This document shows, piece after piece, positions 10,789 to 22,979 of a DNA stretch of 64,000 nucleotides. The position numbers and the translations under genes were made by a program. Numbering within the stretch: position 1 is the stretch's first letter; every line of letters begins with the position of its first letter. Location: NCBI GenBank assembly GCA_963693315.1, contig OY856188.1, positions 158,544,694 to 158,608,693 of the forward strand, written 5' to 3'. The DNA is from Diogma glabrata (lineage: Eukaryota > Arthropoda > Insecta > Diptera > Cylindrotomidae). Below the pieces are notes generated by a model, which did not search any database, was not told where the DNA came from, and was given only the letters and a program-made list of their open reading frames with translations.

Positions 10789-12762
10789 CACACATGGCCA
10801 AACCGCGGCTCGCGAGCCGCATGCGGCTCTTTGAAAGAATAAATGCGGCTCTCGAAAAGAAATAAAAAAATTAAATAATTCATAAAAACTGTAACAAAAT
10901 TAGAAGTACTACACATAATTTATAATGCTTTTTAATATAATATGATTTAATACAATCATATTATTATATTTAGGTCCGTCCTGTCGAAGTTACTACTATT
11001 GGAGTTTTTTGCGGCTTTGTTTTAGTTTGATACTACTTTACTTCGTATTTGTCTCAAGTTAATGCACAAAAATCTTTCTCAAAATCAAAAGTCTTTCCAT
11101 TTGGATTCGTTTGTTTTTCTATGATTGATCCTTTAAAATGCTGTATTCTTTAAATATTAAATTGCACAGATTAATTAGCAATGTTCTAGTATCACGCCAT
11201 ACCACTGAGCGACGTATTACGGAAATAAGTAAAGATATTAAACAGCGGTTACAAGTATATGTAAAAAATAGTGTAGCTTTCAGCTTAGCCCTTGACAAAT
11301 CAATCGATACACAAGACACCCCACAGTTAGCTGTATTTATCCGATACGTTTCCGAATCTTTAATCGTAAAGGAAGAAACCATTGGATTTGGTAGCACTTA
11401 AAAATACTACTCGTGGTATTGATATTAAGAGTGCCCTTGATAATATATTGTCAGTACAGGTATTCCACTGAATAACTTGGTAAGTATAGCAACTGACGGA
11501 GCATCTGCAGTGTTAGAAAAAAATGTAGGCCTTATTGGTCTATTAAAAATGATCCAAGAATACCCGAATTTTTGCCACTTCATTGCATTGTTCATCGTGA
11601 ACATTTAGTTGCAAAATATTTTTAAATACGAAAACGTAATGAAAACTGTGCTACAAATTTCGGACGAATTCAAAAACCCATCGCCAATTCAAGAACTTTA
11701 TCGAATCACTGGACCTTGAAGATCATCCTTAAGATATAACATTTTACTGCCTTGTGCGATGGTTATAATGTTCTAAGCCGATTTGTTGATTTAATGGAAC
11801 CTATCAGACATTTCCTCAAAGAAAAAGAAAACACTATCTGGAATTAAAGGATGATGAATGGATTAATGACTGTATGTTTTTGACTGATATAATGGAGTAT
11901 CTGCAATCTCTCAACCATTACAAGGAAAAGATAAAGTTTTTACTGATCTTATTCAAACGATTCTGAGTTTTATTAAAAACATTCAACTTTTTCAACGAGA
12001 TTTAACAATAAAAGTGTTCAACCACTTTCCTCGTCTGAAGAACATACTCTCTAAAAGTTATGATAACAAACTGAGTGAATACGACAGTAAATTAACAGAA
12101 TTATTAAAAGTCTTTTACTTGTGATTTAATGACCTGAATAATTTAAATATTTCTCTTAATTTACTTGTAAATCTATTCGAGATTGGCATTATTAAACGAG
12201 GGCTTATCGATTCCTTGTTATATTTTGAATTTGACAGTGCCTCAGGAGAAACGGAATTACTAGAGCTACAGGAAGATCAATGATCAGATGAGTTTTCAAG
12301 AAGAAATCAAATGAGTTTTGGAAACTAGTGTCTCAATTAAAGTACCTTAATTTGAAAAAAGCTGCTGCCAGATTACTGTCCATATTCGGTACAACATATT
12401 GTTGTGAATCACTTTTTTAAACAATGAAGTTTATAAAATCAAACCACCGAATCTAACTAAGTTACAAATGAGCATTTAACGGAATTAATTCGTACTGCGC
12501 TAACAAACTATGAACCAGATTTCAGAAAATTCACGGCCAAGCTACAAACAAACATGCCATCTACCAGCAAGCATGTCATGTAACAAAATTTAAATATGTA
12601 TTTGTATTTATTTATAACCCATAAATACATATTTGTTTTATCAATAAAATAAATATTTCCAAACAACTGATACTTTTGAAATTTTTTATTTTTTATGTTG
12701 GCTCTCGTAACGAGAGATTATTGTACTGCGGCTCCACGTGTAGTGAAGCTTGGCCACCTCTG
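10789..12762 (+). mobile_element. hAT transposon, decayed
   Basis: A perfect 8-bp target duplication, CTATAGAC, stands at 10781-10788 and 12763-12770. The termini are CACACATGGCCAA and TTGGCCACCTCTG, imperfect inverted repeats rich in GCGGCTC words. An 8-bp duplication and C(A)...TGGCCA ends are standard for hAT. The 1974-bp body holds a broken transposase. Confidence 0.9.
11100..12600 (+). pseudogene. hAT transposase of the GTF2IRD2/ZBED5-like type, broken
   Basis: The best-preserved frame is 11138-11401. It carries RRITEISKDIKQRL and FSLALDKSIDTQDTPQLAVF, the first catalytic aspartate region (usually FSLALDES). The next frame, from about 11391, gives LKNTTRGIDIKSALDNIL, and pieces of LVSIATDGASAVLEKNVGLIG follow in shifted frames. 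Many stops and frameshifts run to about 12600, where QLTELIRTALTNYEPDF-like C-terminal sequence can be read. It cannot make transposase. Identification rests on the order and content of these motifs. Confidence 0.75.
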
Positions 12763-13626
12763 CTATAGACCATTTCTCATATTATTTATCTGATTGCCGA
12801 AAAATATTAGAAATGAAAGATTTTTATTTGCAATGACGTTTACAGCGTTAAATATAAATTTAAAAATAATTTGCTACACCCAGAGAAATGCTTGCTTATA
12901 TTATGCATATGACCGTATAGATTATGCATAAGACCGCGTAAAAAAGAACTAAGAGGCGAATTTCATAAATCATGCATTTTCGTTTAATAAGTTTTTATAA
13001 ATCTGACAAATAATATTTATGCTTCTTCCGAGTAAATCATAAACTATTATGGGATGAATTTATGCAAGGCATTTAAGCAATTATACGTACAAATGTATAA
13101 ATTATACATTATAAACATAATCTTTAAAAATAAATCAAACACTACTTTGTATGGACTATTAGGGACTATTAACCTTATTTATAATTTATGCATGAATATG
13201 CATGAACCATACTTACATATATGTTGATTGTGTTAGCTATTCATAAAAACTTTGTTTTAAAAATAATTAATAAAAAACACTTATTTTTGATAAGTTAAGC
13301 TTTATTTATTTAAAATTATATTACATTGTTTTATTACAAGAACTTATTACTAATTTTAACTCTTGATGAAAACGATTTAAAAGTTTAGGTTTAATTCAAA
13401 AAATAATGTAAAATACATTTTACTTTTCACTATTTTCTTTCAAACAACTACAAAAATAATTAACCATATGTACATTTATTTATTAAAGAAAAAAATTAAA
13501 CATTTACAAAAATTATAAATTACGAATAATTATTTAGAAAAATATTACCAAAACTCAAATTTTTGATTTAGTTGGTTTTGCTCTAACTAAAAATGGTTGA
13601 AATCGTTCGATAAGCGTTTTTCAAAA

Positions 13627-14044
13627 TTATTTGACCTTTTTGGGCATATTTCCATTTAGTTGAATAACTGAAAGACCGGCCTGTATGCAAATTGCAATCT
13701 GCAAAAAATAGAGAAGAACACTAATTAGTTTAAAATTATTTGCATTGCTTTTTATTTAAAACTTACCGTCTTGCAGATTTGTGAGATAAAATTTTTCTCC
13801 AGATGTACAAATGCCCGCGAAGCATCAGATTAAGAATCTAACAAATACTAAAGAAGGAAATACTAAAAGTCAAATAATTAATTTATATTACCATAATTTT
13901 TCTGCGACTGGAACTGCCTAAGAGGCTTCGTAGATTAGGGTACCTTTATAAATTATCTAAATTTCTTCCATAGTATAATCCCCCATGTACAATGTACATA
14001 TAATCTTGAATAGATATCGCTAGAAAATCTAGGTCTATTGCTAA
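13627..14044 (-). pseudogene. Possible exons of the TIR element's own gene
   Basis: Three pieces read on the minus strand with plausible splice sites. One, from about 14044 to 13900, gives IDLDFLAISIQDYMYIVHGG and LRSLLGSSSRRKIM around an in-frame stop. One, from about 13830 to 13767, gives ASRAFVHLEKNFISQICKT before GTAAGT. A last exon, 13698-13627, reads IAICIQAGLSVIQLNGNMPKKVK and then stop, and follows TTTTTGCAG. The pieces do not join cleanly and I do not recognise the protein. It may be the remnant of the TA element's transposase or accessory gene. Confidence 0.3.
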
Positions 14045-14542
14045 AACAAAAGCACTTATTAAATTACTGATATTGTTACCTTATTAAAATACGAAGTTAA
14101 GCATAAAATACTACCTTTCAAGCGCAACAAGTCCAGTTTACAATTTAAATGTTTTTCAGGTTTTTTCCAAAATTTCTTTTAGGTTTGGTATCAATTTGTC
14201 TGGATAAAAAATAGAAACACAGGATAAAATTAAAATAAACGTTTATAACACAATTAGAGAAAATAACACTTGTGGGAAAATTATTTACTCACCTTTTAGT
14301 AATTTTTAAAAATTTTTGAATATATATTTTAATGGGATCCCAGAATCTTAAAAATCTTAAAATTGTATTCACTAGTAACATATTTAATTTAAATATTTAA
14401 ACTAAATTTAAAATAGTTCCATCAAAATATATAATTTAAACACAAATTCCACTTGTCATTTTTAAGAGTGCAAATATTTATTTTTCATTTTAATTTAATT
14501 ATAATTTTAGATCGCGTTACTGTTCTAAACTATCTTATACTA

Positions 14543-15826
14543 GGTCATTCAATAAGTCCGTAGGATGACACATAGATGGCGTTACTAGAATTTTTTCCAT
14601 ATGATTTTTATTTAGTACTAACCTTCAAACGATACGTGTATAAATTTGACAGCAATCTGACTATTGATTCGTGAGTTATAGCATTTTGTGTGAAGCAACT
14701 TTTGTTTTTGAAAAAAAATGGAAAACAGTGAATTTCGAATTTTAATAAAGCATTGCTTTTTGATGAAAAAAAAATACAGTGGAAACCAAACAATGGCTTG
14801 ATAAACATTATCCAAACTCTGCTCCATCGAGACAAATGGTAGAGAAGTGGATTGCTGAATTTAAATGTGGTCGTACCAGCACAAAAGATGCAGAGCGCAG
14901 TGGACGCCCAAATGGGGCTGTTATTCCAGAAAACATAAAAAAACTCCACAAATTGGTTATGAACGATCGCAAATTGAAGGTGCACGAAATAGCTGACATT
15001 GTAAAGGTAGCAGATGGTAGTGTTTTTACCATTTTACACGAACATTTGGGTATGCGAAAGCTCTGTGCAAATTGGGTGCCGCATGAGCTCACAGTCGACC
15101 AAAAACAACGAATCGATGCTTCGGAGGAGTCTATGGCACTGTTAAACCGCAATAAAATGGAATTCTATCGTAGATATATGACAATAGATGAGACATGGCT
15201 TCATAATTACACACCAGAATCCAAAAGACAGTCAGCTGAGTGGACAGCAGTCGACGAACCGAATCCAAAGCGAGCAAAGACGCAACAGTCGGCCGGTAAG
15301 GTGATGGCGTCTGTATTTTGGGATACGAACGGAATAATATTCATCGACTATTTCCAAAAAGGAACCACCATCAACAGCGACTATTACTGTGAACTTTTGG
15401 ATCGATTGAAGGCTGAAATCGCAAAGAAACGGCCACAATTGCAAAAGAAAAAAGTGTTGTTTCACCAAGATAATGCACCGTGTCACAGATCGATGAAAAC
15501 GATGGCAAAATTGAATGAATTGGGCTTTGAATTGCTTACCCACCCACCATATTCTCCAGATTTAGCCCCTAGCGACTTTTTCCTGTTTTCAGATCTCAAG
15601 AGAATGCTTGCTGGAAAGAAATTTAAGTCCAATGATGAAGTGATCGCTGAAACTGAGGCCTATTTTGACGAGAAAAAGAAATCATACTATAAAAGTGGTA
15701 TAGAAAAGTTGGAAAATCGCTATACTCGTTGTATCGCCCTCGAAGGCAACTATGTTGAATAAAAAAATCGAGTTTTGTCAAAATGTTGTTTTTTTCTTAC
15801 TTATCCTACGGACTTATTGAATGACC
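14543..15826 (+). mobile_element. Mariner transposon, nearly full length
   Basis: The inverted termini GGTCATTCAATAAGTCCGTA (14543 onward) and their reverse complement (ending 15826) flank a transposase frame. The left flank ends in TA; the right flank begins TG, which suggests a mutated TA duplication. The length of 1284 bp is typical of mariner. Confidence 0.9.
14719..15762 (+). pseudogene. Mariner (DD34D) transposase with N-terminal frameshift
   Basis: The start codon is the ATG at 14719 (MENSEFRILIKHCFLMKKK). The frame is lost in the A-run at 14764-14772, then resumes at 14779 as ETKQWLDKHYPNSAPSRQMV and stays open to 15762. The N-terminal helix-turn-helix region and the linker WVPHEL are present. 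So are all three catalytic aspartates: IDETW, HQDNAPCH and YSPDLAPSDFF, with 34 residues between the second and third. Only the single frameshift stands in the way of a normal transposase of about 345 residues, so this copy is young or was lost recently. Confidence 0.85.
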
Positions 15827-16266
15827 TGTTAGAACGAAAAAAATTAGATACAGAATAAAATAAAGTCTTTTCGTTGTATATTCTGGTGATAAGAAGCATA
15901 AGGAAAGTAAATAAGAGCAAATAAATTTGAATTACTCGGCAACCGTATGATTTATCGATATTTGTCAACAAAACGTAAGGCATTGATAGTAATTAATCGT
16001 TTAAAAGAAATCAGAAATCATATTTACTATGAGTAAAATATTAATCGATGAAATATCATAAATCATTCCATTTATGTATAATTCACCCGAAATTATGCAT
16101 GATTTATGCCGATTATTTATAATATAGAATGGTAATTACAAAAATGTAATTATACAATTCCCTTGCATAATTTATGATCAGAAATTTCTCTGGGTGTAGA
16201 TAGTAAAACTAGATATCAAATTATTTGCCAGCTCTAACAACAATCAAAAGTGTTTACAGCACAGAT

Positions 16267-16560
16267 TTAAACTATATCTACTAATTTGCTATGTCGCTGT
16301 AAACGTGGTATAAGGATTTTGGTTTGATATATTTTTTTCAATCCAAAAGTATATTTTGGATTTTTCTCAGAGAAAACTCTTTTATTTCTTCCAATCACTT
16401 GGTTTTTAATTATACCATTTTTCATAAACAAGAACAAGGTCGCTGGTTTATAGTACTTCCATCTTAGGTTTAAATTTTTAAGCACAATTTTCAGAAAATT
16501 TAGTATATAAGATTTACTGTTGATTTTAGCATTGGGAAATTTATCGAAATGTAAAACCAT
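16267..16560 (-). CDS. Unrecognised 97-residue open frame
   Basis: An ATG-initiated frame, very rich in Lys, Arg and aromatic residues, ends ...RLQRHSKLVDIV. No domain is recognised. Its last codons contain the 24-bp word also found, inverted, at 10595-10618, where it can be read as NLQRHSKLVES. That shared word could mean a coding remnant of a repeated element. It may equally be a chance frame. Confidence 0.25.
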   Translation of the reverse strand: MVLHFDKFPNAKINSKSYILNFLKIVLKNLNLRWKYYKPATLFLFMKNGIIKNQVIGRNKRVFSEKNPKYTFGLKKIYQTKILIPRLQRHSKLVDIV

Positions 16561-16992
16561 TGTTTTCCATCTTTCATGCTAAATTATTCATCTCGTTGAC
16601 ATGCACCAGCAATGACCATATAACATGCCTAACTAATATTAATTCGTTTTCACTTTCAAGAAGAAACTTTGTTTGATTGTCACACTTAAAACCTTTTGCG
16701 TGTATAACTTACATATGTATTTTTTCTATGATAGCAGGTGAAAAGTCTGATTTCAAGCAGGCTTAGTTCCCTGTGAAAATAGTGTTTTTTCCACTAGTGT
16801 AAAAGGAATAACAAATTTTAGTTGCTATGGTATTTTCATATAATCTTACAAAGTTTTTAAAACAAAGCAACCGTGAAAAAATAATATATGAATTTTGAAT
16901 GTTATTTTTTGTAACACATGCACAAAAAATATTCAATTTTGTACTAGAATAAAATAAAAGGAAAATCTACTTTTCCGCACATATGACCACAA

Positions 16993-17307
16993 AATATTTT
17001 TTGCAATTCCGAATCACAATTTAACGTATTTCAATATTGTCAACACTGTCAAAAAGTGAGATTTTTCCGCACTGTTTTATTTTTCCGCACTGTTTTATTT
17101 TTCCGCACTGTTTTCTTTGATTTTTTTCCGCACTGTTTTAACTTTTTGCTTTGTTTTGTAGAAGTGAAAAATAAGAACATATGGAAAATTTTCTCAATGG
17201 TAAGTTGATAATATGTTTACTTATATCTTAATATGAATGTAGATTGTAAAAAATTTGGTTGAAGAATAATTTTGTTTAATTGTGATTCGGAATTGCAAAA
17301 AACATTG
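16993..17307. repeat. 315-bp nested inverted-repeat element
   Basis: About 31-bp arms, AATATTTTTTGCAATTCCGA... at 16993 and the inverted match ending 17307, enclose a short interior with an 18-bp minisatellite. It lies inside the larger element, so it inserted later. Confidence 0.65.
17062..17143 (+). repeat. 18-bp minisatellite, four units
   Basis: The unit TTTTCCGCACTGTTTTAT is repeated three times in direct tandem. A fourth copy follows after a spacer of about 8-9 bp. Confidence 0.85.
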
Positions 17308-18649
17308 TGTTCAACGTAACTTGTCTTATATTTACGACAAGTTTACAATTACGACGCAAGCGAAAAAAATCAACTTTGTGCACCTCGATACGCATAGTAC
17401 TATTGTATGCCTGGCACGCACGCCGCCGCCTGCATGTGAGATTTGTAGTTAAATCTATCCTAAATATAATATTTTTATAGCATTAAAATATCAAAATAAT
17501 AACTTAAATAACTTACCATATAGTAAAAACAACTTAAACACAACCCAAAATCATTTGATTTGCAAGAAAAACAATTATTTCGGGTTTTCAAAAAACCAGT
17601 TGTCAAAATTGTAAACAGCTGTTAGTTGGATTACTATATTTTTTATAAATCCGTTGTTGGATTGTTATGTTTATTTTTCTTAAATGTTAACAGTTTAGTA
17701 CAACTTAACAGCGTGCTAGTATAATTTACAAGTATTACAACAAAGATGGCGCACTTTAATTATTTAAATATCTTAAATTTGTTTATAACTTTATTAAATA
17801 AATGATTAAATTAACAATTAAATAAATATTTATAAATTTTATGCATTTGTTACAAAAAATAGTGTGTATTACTAGTGCGAATGCGTTTTACTATTGTCGT
17901 TTTACTATTGTCGATTTGTAACAAATATCGTTTATATATTAAATATCATAGAAAAAATTATATTTCCTACGCGAGATAAAAATGCTAACTGGTCTCGTGA
18001 ATAAATTTTCACTCACGAAGAAGCAGCGTTTTCATCTCTTGTAGCAAACTGCAAAATGTACCATTGGTTTTAGAAAAGCAAGTAATGTAGAAAATATAAA
18101 AAATTGTGACACTTGAAATCCGCTGATTTGTTATTGCTTTAAAATTAAAATTGTTTTGTGTTGCGGTAAAGTTGTTTTTCCTATAGTGAAATTATTATTA
18201 TTGTAATAATAGTATATTTTCCTAGAAGATATGAAAACATTGTTGTTTTTGAGACATGTATACGAACGAAAAACGTTTTTATCTCGCCTAGGAATTGCAA
18301 TTTTTTCTATGATGGAATATATATAATTGCAATTTTTTCTATAATGGTATATATATAATATACCATATATATACTATCTATATATATTATAGTAACTATA
18401 ATTTATATTTACTATAAATTACAAAACTAGAAATCGACAACTTAACATTAAAAATTCATATTCTATTTTTTCATGGTTGCGTAGTTTAAAAAACTTTGTA
18501 AAATTATATGAAAAACCATCGCAACTACAATTTGTTACAATTTTTACACTAGTGGAAAAAGAATCCATTTTCACAGGCCATTAAGCGTGATGAAAATAGA
18601 CTTTTCATATGCTATCATAGAAAAATTTTATTACATAACTACTGATTTC

Positions 18650-21130
18650 TAATTCTCATTACATACAGCATTGAATATTCAGCGCCCAGACTATCTGAGT
18701 TTATTTCCTTTAATAGGTTTTAACAATTTTGATATTAAGGTGTTTTTCAAGCAGCAATGAAAACCAAACTTTATTATAGGCGGATAGGTTTTAGTTCAAG
18801 CATAATTTTTTGATTGGTATCGAAACATTTAAAAATATCAGAGTTTACAATTTCAGTTTATGTGATCCAGTTTTAGTTCTTAATCCAAGCTTCATCAAAA
18901 CCATTTTTGAACTGTAGGCTGTACTGCAAATAATGACCAAATATAGTGGACGTAAATTGAGTCGAAGTCGGAGTCAGAGGTAATACTGCGAATATTCGGA
19001 TGTAGAACTGTAGCGAACCTTACAAATGTTAGGATTTAAAGTTATTGAACTTTCATATAAACAGTTGTTCGTGAGACCTTGCCCCTCCAACGCTTCTCAA
19101 TTTGTCCTATTTTATTCTAAAGGATAACAGACTACGCCATTAGACCAACCAGTATTAAAAAAAATTGAAATCGATTCGAGCTTTGAGTTCGAAAACATTT
19201 TAACCAAAAACTTGTTTATATTTCGAATACTGAAAATAATTGTTTCTCTTTGATAGCAGATGAAAAGTCTATTTTCAAGCAGGCTTAATCTTCTGACAAA
19301 ATGGGTTTTTTTCTCTAGTGTAAAAAAAATAACAAATTGTTGTTGTTATGGTATTTTCATATAATTTTACAAAGTTTTTAAAACACAGCAACCATGAAAA
19401 TCTAAAATATGAATATTTTATGTTATTTTGTCGATTTCTAATAAATATCGTTAAATCTATATATATTTATAATATATATTTTTAATAATAATTATAATTA
19501 TAAATATATATTTACTATCATAGAAAAAATTGTATTTCCTACGCGAGATTAAAACATTTTACGTTCGTGTAATTGCCCCACTCGACGCTAATGCATCTCG
19601 TGAAAAAAATTTCACTCACGAAAAAGCTGCATTTTCATCTCTTGTAGCAAAATGTACTATTTTCTTGTAATAAAGCTTATTTGTATTGAAATTATGTTTA
19701 CCATATTATAGTAGTTTAAGCAATCACTAATCAGTGTTTAATTTGCGAGAGAATGAAATACATTAAACACGAATTGATAAGACTACTTTATGCTCTTAAA
19801 AAGAATTATGTATTATATAAACTAGAAACGTTTTCTAAAATTAAAACAATAAATCTTTATTGTTTTAATTGAGAAATTAAATTTCTGATTAAAAACAAAC
19901 CCTGATGACAAAAACCCACTCCATACAATCAACCAAATTCAACTAAAAGTAATAAGAGAATTTAACTTAAAATTTGATTTTTGAACAAAACGTATCAAAG
20001 CCATTGTGATTATAATTTAAAAATAATTTTAATACAATCAAAACAATTTGACCAATTGAGTCAATCCAATTGAATAATGATAATTTTGAAAATTTTCATT
20101 TGACAAAAGATTAAGTTCATTAATCTGTAGGTTAGAAAACATTAATAATATATGCTATTATTATGGAAAAAACATACAAATAAAGATGATATTAATATTT
20201 GGAAGAGAATAAAGATTATTATTGTTGATCCATTTTTGTACATAATTACTAGCTAAGCTTTATTTTCTGCAAACACAGCGACTAAATATTTTATTGAGGC
20301 AGAAGAAATTCAGATAATTTTTTAGTTTAAAAAATTTCTGTTACTGTTTTTGGGCAGTTTTTTATTTTATGTTCCTTTTAAGCATGATCTATCAAAATCA
20401 TATTCCATATAATCTCACTCTAAATGATAATCTGTTACAAAATTTAAAAACTGAGATTATTTAATATTTTTTTCGCAATAAACGATTTAATCGCATTTCG
20501 AATTAAATAAGTTGCTTTCTACCAATCACACATAATGGTACATTTGCATTCTCGACATTATTTACAATGATATATGGACATGTAAGAAATTAAGTACATT
20601 ACTTTTTGTACATAATTTGCTCAACACTGTAATCACATTTTGTTTCAGTACAAAAAAATTGAAAAATTTGTATGTGTTTTCAATTTTGATATCGTTCTTT
20701 TGGTTTCTCTGGAATATAATTACAGCACATCCGATATATTCCAAATCCAAATATATTTATTTAAAATATTAAAACGAATTTTACTAGTTCAAATAATTTT
20801 AATTGAATTTATATCGATCTTGCAAGATATAAGACAAGTATTTTGGGCATTAGGAGTATTAACAATACATTCGATCGATATTCGATTTCGGATATATTTA
20901 AATAGATAAATATAATATATCCTCAATCGGTAAACATTCCTTCTGCACTTAATACTTAAATAACTATAAGGCAGAAAGCTTGCAGTAGCTTGGCCAAGTC
21001 TGTCTATAATATTATATTGTATAACGAGCACAGAATTATATTATTAACCAAATATGAAGGTTCTAAATACGGGCACAGCGACTTTATTTTGTTTACTACT
21101 TTTTTTCAGCACGCACAGTGTGGCTTACCG
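18650..21130. other. AT-rich DNA with repeat fragments
   Basis: No gene recognised. It includes the partial third copy of the 16.7-kb element (19240-19650, with CTACGCGAGATTAAAA) and a fragment of the GCAGAACTGT repeat near 19000. Open frames at 20562-20750 (minus) and 20640-20909 (plus) have no motif. Confidence 0.4.
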
Positions 21131-21145
21131 GTTTTTTAAAAAGAA

Positions 21146-22426
21146 ATGCACAACGTGAAGACTACCGGCAAGATCGCATCAGCAGATAAGAAGACTGCTA
21201 GGCATTATCCTGAACAGTTGGCAAAAATAATTGAAGATTGTGGTTATTGTGGTAGGGGTGAAGACGGGGTTATTCTGGTAAAAAAAGTCCATCCGAACAT
21301 ACATTGTGAAAGTAGAGAAAAAAGTATGTGGTTTTAAAGCAGCCAAAGATAGAGCAACCTTTCTGCTTTGTAGCAATGTATCAGGAGATCGGATTCTCAA
21401 ACCTTTGATTGTTAATCGATCGCTAAACCACGTACTCAAAGAGTAAAGATTTAAGAAAATTACCAGTTCATTGGATGGCAAATTGGGTGACATCTGCTGT
21501 TTTCAACGAGTGGTTTAATAATTGTTTCATCCCGAAAGTAGAAGCTTATTTGAAGCAAAAGTGACTTGATTTTAAAGCTCTGTTGATTGTTGATAATGCT
21601 CCGTCGCCTCCAAACTTACAACATCCAAATGTGAATATGGTGTTTCTTCCACCTAATACAACGAGCCTTATTGAGTCATAAGATCAAGGCAAAAAAATAT
21701 CTTGTAATACGAACCTTCCAATTCATTTTGAATCAACTTGATAATCAGCCACATACACTTGCAAACGTTTGGAAAAAGTTTTCGATTTTAGACTGTATCA
21801 CTCATCTATCAATGAAATAAAACCACAAACATTAAATTCGTGTTGAAAAACACTATGGTTTCGATGCATTACAAAGAGAATCGCAATTAATCAAGGATTG
21901 ACGGCCTCTCATGAAATGATTGCTTTAGCACATGAAATTGACGGCGAAGGCTTTGATACATTTAACGAGAATAATTTCGATGAATTGCTTGTGGACAAGG
22001 TCTTAAGTGATGATGATGTTATCCAATTATTGGACCCGGTCATAAATCCAGAAAATAATAGTGATACAGAAGACATTGAACCTGCCCAACTCACTGCAAA
22101 AATAATTCGAGGTTTTCAAATTTGCAACTCATTAAAAAATAATTTTATTAATAATGAACCATTCTGAACGGGCATTTAAATTCCAACATGACCTGAAGAA
22201 TTGCATTTCTGGGTATCAGGAACTTTTTAAACAATTGCAGAAATCGTCGCATAGTTTAATAACAGATTTTGTTGTCAAACGAGCAAAAACACCAGTCGAT
22301 GAAATTAGCACTGGATGTAATGAGAGAAAATTAATTTCGTCACCCAAATTGTTGACTATCTATATCAGTGATGATAGTGATCTCATACCGGCAGCCAAAT
22401 TCTGTAACTGTGAAGCGGTGAAGTGA
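21146..22426 (+). pseudogene. Tigger/pogo-type transposase, broken
   Basis: Pieces in several frames follow the order of a Tigger (pogo superfamily) transposase. HNVKTTGKIASADKKTA and YPEQLAKIIEDCGY are at 21149-21240. REKSMWF is at about 21315. WVTSAVFNEWFNNCFIP, LLIVDNAPSPPNLQHPNVNM and VFLPPNTTSLIES carry the DDE core at about 21480-21680. TLANVWKKFSILDCITHLSM is at about 21755. The acidic C-terminal region (21898-22167) and DLKNCISGYQELFKQL (22190-22237) close it. The second catalytic aspartate (VDNAP) is visible. Many stops and shifts make it non-functional. Confidence 0.85.
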
Positions 22427-22498
22427 TAAAAATTTCTTCGTTTCTTTTCATTAAAAAACTTATCACTTCACCGCTTCACAATTACAGAATTTGGCTGC
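22391..22498. repeat. Inverted repeat closing the Tigger copy
   Basis: GCAGCCAAATTCTGTAACTG and the following bases, to AGTGATAA (22391-22429), are repeated inverted to 22498 with one mismatch, around a loop of about 30 bp. It overlaps the last codons of the transposase remnant. It may be a duplicated, inverted 3' terminus. Confidence 0.75.
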
Positions 22499-22801
22499 TG
22501 TTCATAAACGGTCGTGTTGTAAAGAAACACAAACTTAACCGTTTTTAGAATTTTACATGAACATAACATACTGTAAGAAGTATTTTACATACGTTGCATA
22601 ATTTAACACTTATCAAGCATTTTTATAATAAAAACATTTTAAAAATTATGATGAAAATACACCAACTTTTGCTGATTCAACATGTAATTTAAATTGTTTT
22701 TCAATTATCATAATTCATAGGTGTACATGTTTTAAATAAATCTGTGTCTACGTAAGTCAATCTTTATAAATAAAAGTATTCGATTTTTACCATTACTAGC
22801 T

Positions 22802-22807
22802 TTTATT
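22802..22807 (-). terminator. Candidate polyadenylation signal for gene B
   Basis: AATAAA on the minus strand, about 175 bp after the stop of gene B. It is the nearest clear hexamer in that 3' region. Confidence 0.35.
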
Positions 22808-22979
22808 CACAAACTAATTTCTAAAATGTTATGATTGTAAATAATCATATTATAAATCACACCGTCACACATATTCGCTATAATTGAATATTTTCTTAGC
22901 ACACACTTGATATATTATTATATTACATATTATATTGTTATACTAAATTTGGAATTGTAAACATACGAACTTGACTAAA

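Larger units (their letters stand above)
12877..16196. mobile_element. TIR transposon with TA duplication, interrupted by mariner
   Basis: The left end CACCCAGAGAAAT (12877) and the right end ATTTCTCTGGGTG (to 16196) are perfect 13-bp inverted repeats flanked by TA on both sides (12875-12876 and 16197-16198). Subterminal sequence on both sides is full of ATTATGCAT and TTATGCATA words. The interior is AT-rich with weak exon-like pieces on the minus strand, plus the mariner at 14543-15826, which must be younger. The superfamily is not determined. Confidence 0.65.
16721..18626. repeat. 1.9-kb element with about 180-bp inverted ends
   Basis: The left arm 16721-16905 (TTTTTCTATGATAGCAGGTG ... AAAAAATAATATATGAAT) and the right arm from about 18450 to 18626 are inverted copies. 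They share CCACTAGTGTAAAA, TTTTCATATAAT and GCAACCATGAAAA words. A partial third copy is at 19240-19650. Inside, CTACGCGAGATAAAA at 17968 is again inverted at about 18270. No transposase is seen, so it is a non-autonomous DNA element. Confidence 0.65.

Noticed and set aside
15232..15543. Minus-strand frame inside mariner
   Set aside because: Shadow of the transposase frame on the other strand.
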